Shown here: positions 39,301 to 48,126 of the stretch, piece after piece
Numbering within the stretch: the first letter of the stretch is position 1
Layout of the letters: the number at the start of each line of letters is the position of its first letter
From: Liolophura sinensis
Lineage: Eukaryota; Mollusca; Polyplacophora; Chitonida; Chitonidae
Assembly (NCBI RefSeq): GCF_032854445.1
Contig: NC_088307.1
Span: 8,382,017-8,446,016 of the forward strand
Reading direction: 5' to 3'
Length of the DNA stretch: 64,000 nucleotides
The notes under the pieces: generated by a model
Databases searched by the model: none
Seen by the model: only the letters and a program-made list of their open reading frames with translations
What the model was told of the DNA's origin: nothing
Translations under genes and position numbers: made by a program

Positions 39301-42300
39301 GACCCTTACCAGTGCCTGGAGGGCTTGAGGAGAGAGGTGGGGAACATGAGTTTATGCCAAGTCTGTCAGTCACAAAAGACTTTGCTGGACTTTGCAAAGC
39401 TTTTCATCATATTGATTTGAAACGAGTTACAAACCAAGTTTGAGTTGTGGGCTATTTCGTCCCATTTTCAACAAAAGTGTGGCTATTTTTGTTTTCCTGT
39501 GGTCTAATTATTCTGACGTATTACATTGATAGCTCAGACATGTATTGGGGAAAGCAGTACTTCCAGAATGCTTGTCAGTTAATAAAGGCCATGACACATG
39601 ACACACACATATTATAATGCTGATTCAGCTTTCAGTTATCTGTATTACCATCCAGTATCGCACTGGGCTTGTTTGATACACTGTAAATGTCATAGGCTAT
39701 AATCAGTGGCCTGCGGCTCTTACTAAACATTCCCAACTTACAGCACACTTGGCTGATACAGTGACTGTCAATAACGATAACAATTTGAAAATCATCTAAT
39801 TTGTGGAAAACTTGGAATGTCCTGTGAATTTTTCCTGTTGAAGACATTTATGCGATCGAAAAGCCCATGCAAAAACCGAGGAAAACACAAAATAAAATTT
39901 GTGTTGCCTTCGGATGGAGAGGATTATCCTGATTATCAGGAATTGTTACCTGAAGGTCATAATTTGCCGTACTATGAGCTAAATAATCTCGTTACACATC
40001 CTGATTAATGTCTCCTGGGGGAACAATAGAGGTCATTTTTATGTCAGCTTAATGGCTAAGTACCACCAGCCCTGGTGCCCATTATGATACCATAAATTGG
40101 GTAAAACTTCTAATTTATTACCCAGCCATATGATTGGACAGATTTTAAGAGTACTCATTAATGTTTACCAAGACAATTAAAATTTCCCATTATCTGTTAC
40201 TCAGAGTTTTATTTGGCACCTAGTCAAGAAGACTGGTTTTCACTCTACAGGTCGTCCTTTAAAAAAATGTTTGATTGACAAAACGTAATTAAAAGTTAGG
40301 TAGATCAGATGGGTTTTTGAATTTGCATCGAAAAGCAAATTGCACTGGAAATAAAGAAATAAAAAAAAAATGCTAGAGAAAATATTGGTTAAAAGCATTT
40401 TAGTAGGGCCATTTTGGGTTGATGGGTAGGTCGATGCTATACAAACATGTTTTTAAGGATGCCCTTAGCTCAGTTATGATAGGAGAATTTTTCGGTTTTG
40501 TCTTGTTTATTTTATCAGATTACTCATCTCAGAACGTTAATAGTGTCAGCCAATTCAGACATACTCTGACCACTTAAACATTTATACGTCCCAGCTCAAG
40601 CCGCGTCTGCTGTTATGAGTGGTTTATGGGGATAACTATAGTGTCCTGAGTCATTATGAAGCTATGATGACAGAAACAGTGACCTATATAATATCTAGTG
40701 ATTGTTATATCCTGAGCACCATTAAATAAGGATGGAGGTACGTTTTGATCTCCAGTATTATGTTATTAAAATCGGTTAACATGATGTGCTACATAAAGAA
40801 AAAAATATGTTCAACCTTAGCTGGGCCTTCACCGCCTCTTGATAATTTGCCTAGTTATGCATTATTCTGGCGGCAGCCAACCTGTCCCTGGCAAATTCGG
40901 TGTGTGATAGAACTATTGTAAAGTCCAGTTTATGGTAAAATATTCAGGCATAGTGGCTGTTGAAAGCTAGTGTTGATTTCTGTTTGTCATGAAACTCACA
41001 CACATTTAATACACCTACTCTATATTTACTTATCTGACATTATTTACTCCAGGCTCAACATTCTCAAAAATAAAACGAAAAATTTCTGTTGTTAGATTTT
41101 ATAGAACTAGGGGGAGACAACTGCTGTATGAAGTCCTACAGATAAGTGATGATTATGCCCCTTGTTTCACAGGAACTTGCCAAAGGCCATCTGGATCTCC
41201 ATCATCATGGTGACTGTGATTTACACCTTGGCTAACGTGGCCTACTTTACTACCGTCAGCCCAACAGAGATCATTAATTCTCCTGCTGTTGCTGTGGTAA
41301 GACAGAATAGACCTTAAGGAATTTGTGAGAGAAATTGTGAACATTTTTGGGGGGGGGGGGGTGAGTGAGAAGGATGAGGAGGAAGGTTTGGCATGTTTGT
41401 TACTACATGTATATTTGCATGATTAGAGGGCTAGTGTGTCACCCCAGAAGTTTTAAAGAGCTGGCAACATTGACTACATTTTGTGTTTTGTGTCGTTAGA
41501 CTGACCATTTGAACACTTCATAGTCAAGTTTTCATCCAAAAATATAAGTTATATTATGCTTTCAATCTGACCATACAACTGGAGATGTCACAAGTTTTTT
41601 AGTCCATTAGCCTCCGACCTAGCATGGTTACAGTCTTTGCTCAGCAAATGGTTTCCTTTGAAGAACAAAATAAACCCATTACAAGAAAGTTGTTTAATGC
41701 GAATACACTATGTACTTGTATGCAATCTGTTTTAATTTCAATTTTATAAAATTCTGTTGGTATCCTAAAGACCATGTCATTTGTCTTGTAAGCAGTGGAT
41801 TTCTTATATTAGTTTTGACAACTTATTTTCTGAAAAAAAAAAATTGTTTCTCTTGAAGGTTTGTTTTAAATTAAGATCCAGTATTAGATTTATTTCAAGT
41901 TCATCGATTCTATGGCATTATTTTCTTGTTGCAGACTTTCGCTGTCCGTCTCTACGGAGTCATGTGGTGGATTATGCCTGTCTTTGTGGCACTCTCCACT
42001 TTTGGAGGTGTGAATGGCATCCTCTTTACCACTTCAAGGTAATTATCCAGAGACCAGATTTAGAAAACCTGTTCTGTTACCAATGTCTGATTTACAAAAC
42101 ATGAACATTTACACTCCAGACCTATATTCATTCCTGACCGGCCCTGATGGCTCAAGTTGGTAGAGTCTGCTTCGGAGACAGTAGACCCAGGGTTAATCCC
42201 TTGCCGGGTCACACCTAAGACCTTATAAGAGGAAGTTGTAGCTTCCCTGCTAGGTGTTCAGCATTGAGAGGATAGCCCAACCACTGGTTGGCCCTTATCA

Positions 42301-45300
42301 GTATAATGACCCTGGTGAAAGGCTTACTTGCCTTCGGTAAATTTTCAGTGAAGCAGCAATAGATAAAAGAGAGGTGGAAATCTGTCCTGCAACAAGGGGG
42401 CACATTACATGCACTCTAAGGACTCATTCATTGTCATATGACTGAAAAATTGTTAAGTATGACTTTAAAACCAAAGCACTAACTCTATATTCCTTCCTGA
42501 CTGTTTTGTTGGGAGCTGTCCCAGCGACCTGCGGATGATCGTGGGATTCTCTGTTCTCTGCCCGGTTTCCTCCCACCACAATGGTGGCTGTCGTTGCATA
42601 AGTGAAATAACCTTGAATACTGCATAAAACACCCACCAAATAAATACATAAAATATATTCCTTCCCTTGTATTGGCGACAACAAACAGTCAGCAACGCTT
42701 GTACGTCCACATGCTGTATTGGAACTGAAATTTCATCCATGTCTAAGTTAATCATTTTGCCTGATTCTGAGGTGTTTTGGGGTTTGTTTGTAAGGTAAGA
42801 TCATAATCTACAGGAAAAATGTAAGTTTTAGCACTGAAAGTAAGACTTTATGACCTTTATTTGCCTCCAAAAAAATGAATATATCAGGGCCAATATACAA
42901 TTGGAGTGATACATCCAATTCTGTTGTGTTGACGTTATTTGACATGTGCATGGCGCTCGCCTGTCCATGTACATGTACTTTGCATTCTGTCGGGTTGACA
43001 GGTTTGTTTTATATGGGAATGACTCACTTGTGTCTGTACTAACAAGCCACGTTGTTGTGTTGACAGGTTGTTCTATGTGGGAATGGCTCACTTGTGTCTG
43101 TACTAACAAGCCACATTGTTGTGTTGACAGGTTGTTCTATGTGGGAATGGCTCACTTGTGTCTGTACTAACAAGCCACATTGTTGTGTTGACAGGTTGTT
43201 CTATGTGGGAATGGCTCACTTGTGTCTGTACTAACAAGCCACATTGTTGTGTTGACAGGTTGTTCTATGTGGGAATGGCTCACTTGTGTCTGTACTAACA
43301 AGCCACGTTGTTGTGTTGACAGGTCGTTCTATGTGGGAACGGCTCACTTGTGTCTGTACTAACAAGCCACGTTGTTGTGTTGACAGGTCGTTCTATGTGG
43401 GAATGGCTCCCTTGTGTCTGTGCTAACAAGCCACGTCGTTGTGTTTACAGGTTGTTCTATGTGGGAATGGCTCACTTGTGTCTGTACTAACAAGCCACAT
43501 TGTTGTGTTGACAGGTTGTTTTATGTGGGAATGGCTCACTTGTGTCTGTACTAACAAGCCACGTTGTTGTGTTGACAGGTCGTTCTATGTGGGAATGGCT
43601 CACTTGTGTCTGTGCTAACAAGCCACGTCGTTGTGTTGACAGGTCGTTCTATGTGGGAACGGCTCACTTGTGTCTGTACTAACAAGCCACGTTGTTGTGT
43701 TGACAGGTCGTTCTATGTGGGAATGGCTCCCTTGTGTCTGTGCTAACAAGCCACGTCGTTGTGTTTACAGGTTGTTCTATGTGGGAATGGCTCACTTGTG
43801 TCTGTACTAACAAGCCACATTGTTGTGTTGACAGGTTGTTTTATGTGGGAATGGCTCACTTGTGTCTGTGCTAACAAGCCACATTGTTGTGTTGACAGGT
43901 CATTTTATGTGGGAGTGGCTCACTTGTGTCTGTGCTAACAAGCCACGTTGTTGTGTTGACAGGTCGTTCTATGTGGGAATGACTCACTTGTGTCTGTGCT
44001 AACAAGCCACGTTGTTGTGTTGACAGGTCGTTCTATGTGGGAATGGCTCACTTGTGTCTGTGCTAACAAGCCACGTTGTAGTGTTGACAGGTCGTTCTAT
44101 GTGGGAATGGCTCACTTGTGTCTGTGCTAACAAGCCACGTTGTTGTGTTGACAGGTCGTTCTATGTGGGAATGGCTCACTTGTGTCTGTACTAACAAGCC
44201 ACATTGTTGTGTTGACAGGTCGTTCTATGTGGGAATGGCTCCCTTGTGTCTGTGCTAACAAGCCACATTGTTGTGTTGACAGGTTGTTCTATGTGGGAGT
44301 GGCTCACTTGTGTCTGTGCTAACAAGCCACGTTGTTGTGTTGACAGGTCATTCTATGTGGGAGTGGCTCACTTGTGTCTGTGCTAACAAGCCACATTGTT
44401 GTGTTGACAGGTCATTTTATGTGGGAATGGCTCACTTGTGTCTGTGCTAACAAGCCACGTTGTTGTGTTGACAGGTCGTTTTATGTGGGAATGACTCACT
44501 TGTGTCTGTACTAACAAGCCACGTTGTTGTGTTGACAGGTCGTTCTATGTGGGAATGGCTCACTTGTGTCTGTACTAACAAGCCACATTGTTGTGTTGAC
44601 AGGTTGTTCTATGTGGGAATGGCTCACTTGTGTCTGTACTAACAAGCCACGTTGTTGTGTTGACAGGTTGTTCTATGTGGGAATGGCTCCCTTGTGTCTG
44701 TGCTAACAAGCCACGTTGTTGTGTTGACAGGTTGTTCTATGTGGGAATGGCTCCCTTGTGTCTGTGCTAACAAGCCACATTGTTGTGTTGACAGGTTGTT
44801 CTATGTGGGAGTGGCTCACTTGTGTCTGTGCTAACAAGCCACGTTGTTGTGTTTACAGGTCATTCTATGTGGGAATGACTCACTTGTGTCTGTACTAACA
44901 AGCCACGTTGTTGTGTTGACAGGTTGTTCTATGTGGGAATGGCTCACTTGTGTCTGTACTAACAAGCCACGTTGTTGTGTTGACAGGTTGTTCTATGTGG
45001 GAATGACTCACTTGTGTCTGTGCTAACAAGCCACATTGTTGTGTTGACAGGTTGTTCTATGTGGGAATGGCTCACTTGTGTCAGTACTAACAAGCCACGT
45101 TGTTGTGTTGACAGGTCGTTCTATGTGGGAATGACTCACTTGTGTCTGTACTAACAAGCCACATTGTTGTGTTGACAGGTTGTTCTATGTGGGAATGGCT
45201 CACTTGTGTCTGTGCTAACAAGCCACGTTGTTGTGTTGACAGGTCCTTCTGTGTGGGAATGGCTCACTTGTGTCTGTGCTAACAAGCCACGTTGTTGTGT

Positions 45301-48086
45301 TGACAGGTCGTTCTATGTGGGAATGGCTCACTTGTGTCAGTACTAACAAGCCACATTGTTGTGTTGACAGGTTGTTCTATGTGGGAATGGCTCACTTGTG
45401 TCTGTGCTAACAAGCCACGTTGTTGTGTTGACAGGTCGTTCTATGTGGGAATGGCTCACTTGTGTCTGTGCTAACAAGCCACATTGTTGTGTTGACAGGT
45501 TGTGTTGTGTGGGAATGGCTCACTTGTGTCTGTGCTAACAAGCCACGTTGTTGTGTTGACAGGTCGTTCTATGTGGGAATGGCTCACTTGTGTCAGTACT
45601 AACAAGCCACATTGTTGTGTTGACAGGTTGTTCTATGTGGGAATGGCTCACTTGTGTCTGTGCTAACAAGCCACATTGTTGTGTTGACAGGTTGTTCTAT
45701 GTGGGAGCCCGTGAGGGTCACATGCCTCAGATTCTCAGTATGATCTCTGTGCAGCGGCTCACTCCCATGCCTGCCGTCATCTTCATTGTAAGTAACATTC
45801 AAATTTCACTAAAAGTTAAATCTGTTAGACAGCGGGTCATGGCTGAAGGGCGTAGAGATCTTAGGGAGGCAAGTGTTAGTTTAGTCCCAACCTTGCACAG
45901 AAAATTTGTAGATTTTGGCATTTTCTGCTCGTAAGTGCCTTGGTGAAAAGAAGCGATCAGCAACGCTTGTGTGTCCATTTATGCACATAAACCTTCTTTG
46001 AAGAGTACTTGCCTTTTACTAATACAACATATAAGCTCGTATGTCACACATGGGAAAGATCAGCAGTAATTTGCCAAAGGTCAATGGTTTATGCTAAACA
46101 CTTTGGTTTGCTCAGAATTATAAACTGACTGTCATCAGTGATCATAAAAATGAAAAATTCTTGGTTATTTCTTTGAGTAGCAATCGATCAATCTTGTAAA
46201 CGTGTTTTCCTGGTGAACCTTAGCTTTTCACACTGCCAAAATATCACAGTGCAGGGTATTAATTGCTGAAAATACTGTCCAGTTGTAGTGCAAGTTTCTG
46301 TGTGGGCTCATTTGCGGGAACCTCACATGTTAGAAAGCCAGCCCAGTCGGCGAATAATTTCTTGCATACTTTTTTAATTCCACAACTACAATTCGCTCAC
46401 TGTATGTTAATAGATTCAAATGTTGTCCAATTTTGATAAAATTGTGTACGTAGATTCATTTTGTGACACCTCAGCTCAGGTTCGAAAGCCAGCTTGAGTT
46501 ATGCAAATGCTTTTCCACGATAATGCTGCCGATATAAGCCAAGATATAGTGTTAAGCCATAATCATTCATTCATTTATGCATTTGAAAGTCTTTGGATAT
46601 ATTTTCTCTGAATTATCTTGTTTTTCCTTGTAGGGTTTCTTGTCCCTGCTGTACTTAGCCTCCTCAGATATTTATCTCCTCATCAACTATGTGAGCTTTG
46701 TAAACTGGCTGGCCATTGGTCTGTCTGTCGTCTCTCTCCTGTATTTCCGTTATACGAGACCCCATATGGATCGTCCAATCAGGGTATGGATTTTCATTAA
46801 CTGGATAGTGTCGTCTTCTTGTTCATGGACACAGTCTATTAAGTGATATCTATGGAAACAATGTTGCTCAAGATAAACCACATTTTATCAAAGTTTTAAA
46901 TTATGATTTAAAGAGAAATTTGAAAACTTCAGAATGACTTTCTTCAATATTATATAATAATGAGAAATAAATTCACCAAACACCCTTAAAAAACCCTCTA
47001 AAATCAAAGTAGGCACAGCTAAATAGACCACTTAAAACTGAGCATAAATATACTTTCATATATATTTTTTGGGGTATTAAAGGCGCTCAAGTGTTTGAAT
47101 TCTAAGGTAAGCTTGATGGACCATACTATCACAGGTTAGGAATTCTGATGTCACAGGAAGTTTATCCAACTCAAATCATGACACTGAATGTTGGAATAAC
47201 TTTTTTGACTTTTGTCTAAAAGAATACCGAAATGATGTTCCCGAAAATTCCTTTCTTCTGGTGAGCATCAGAAAAAAAGATGATGTGATGTCGGAGTTCC
47301 TAGATACCGTCCGTATGGCTCATAAAACCTACTTTACTATTCAAACATTTGAATGTTTTTCAACACTTTTAAAAAAAATCTGAAAAAACTAAATGAAAGA
47401 AGTTTTACGCGTAGTTTTCTGTTGTCTTTATGATGAACATTATGAAATGAAAGCTATAATAACATCCAAATAACTATCAAGACAAATTGTATTATTATAA
47501 GGATTACATCGCCATAGTTACATGTAAGCATTCTATTTACCCCTTTGTGAATCCGGCCCACAACCAACAACCTAGCCTGGTGTCAAGTCTGAATCTGTCT
47601 TTTCCTGTACACCGTATCAAACAATGTCTTGTCTTTCCTCCAGGTGGCGCTAGTGTGGCCGATCATTTACGTTATGGTCACCTTATTCCTCATTATCCTG
47701 CCTATTTACTCCACCCCTGTGGAAACTGGTATGTACCACAAACCTCAATGCATTGTGTTTTTTTTTGTTTTGTTTTGTTTTTCTTAAAAGTGGCATTTCC
47801 TTCAGTCACTGAGGCATTGGTTCAGTTCCAGCCTCGGATTGGGAAATTTCAGGATTCTTGGAACTGAATGCCCTTGTTTTATACATGAAATTATTCTTTA
47901 AAATTGGATCAAACAGCCATGAATTAATGAATCAGTGCTTACACGTAGTGCCCTCACTTTTCGTGAGAAACTTCAGTGTAACCTTTGGATGGGGTTGGGG
48001 GGTGGGGGGGAGGGGAGGAATTGTGGAGAAAAATTATTTTTCTTTGTCAGCCCATTTTAATGCAATGAAACTGATATTATGAAAAA

Positions 48087-48126
<40 letters not shown>

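Noticed and set aside
41153-41344. Minus-strand open frame over transporter exon 5
   Set aside because: It is antisense to a conserved exon.
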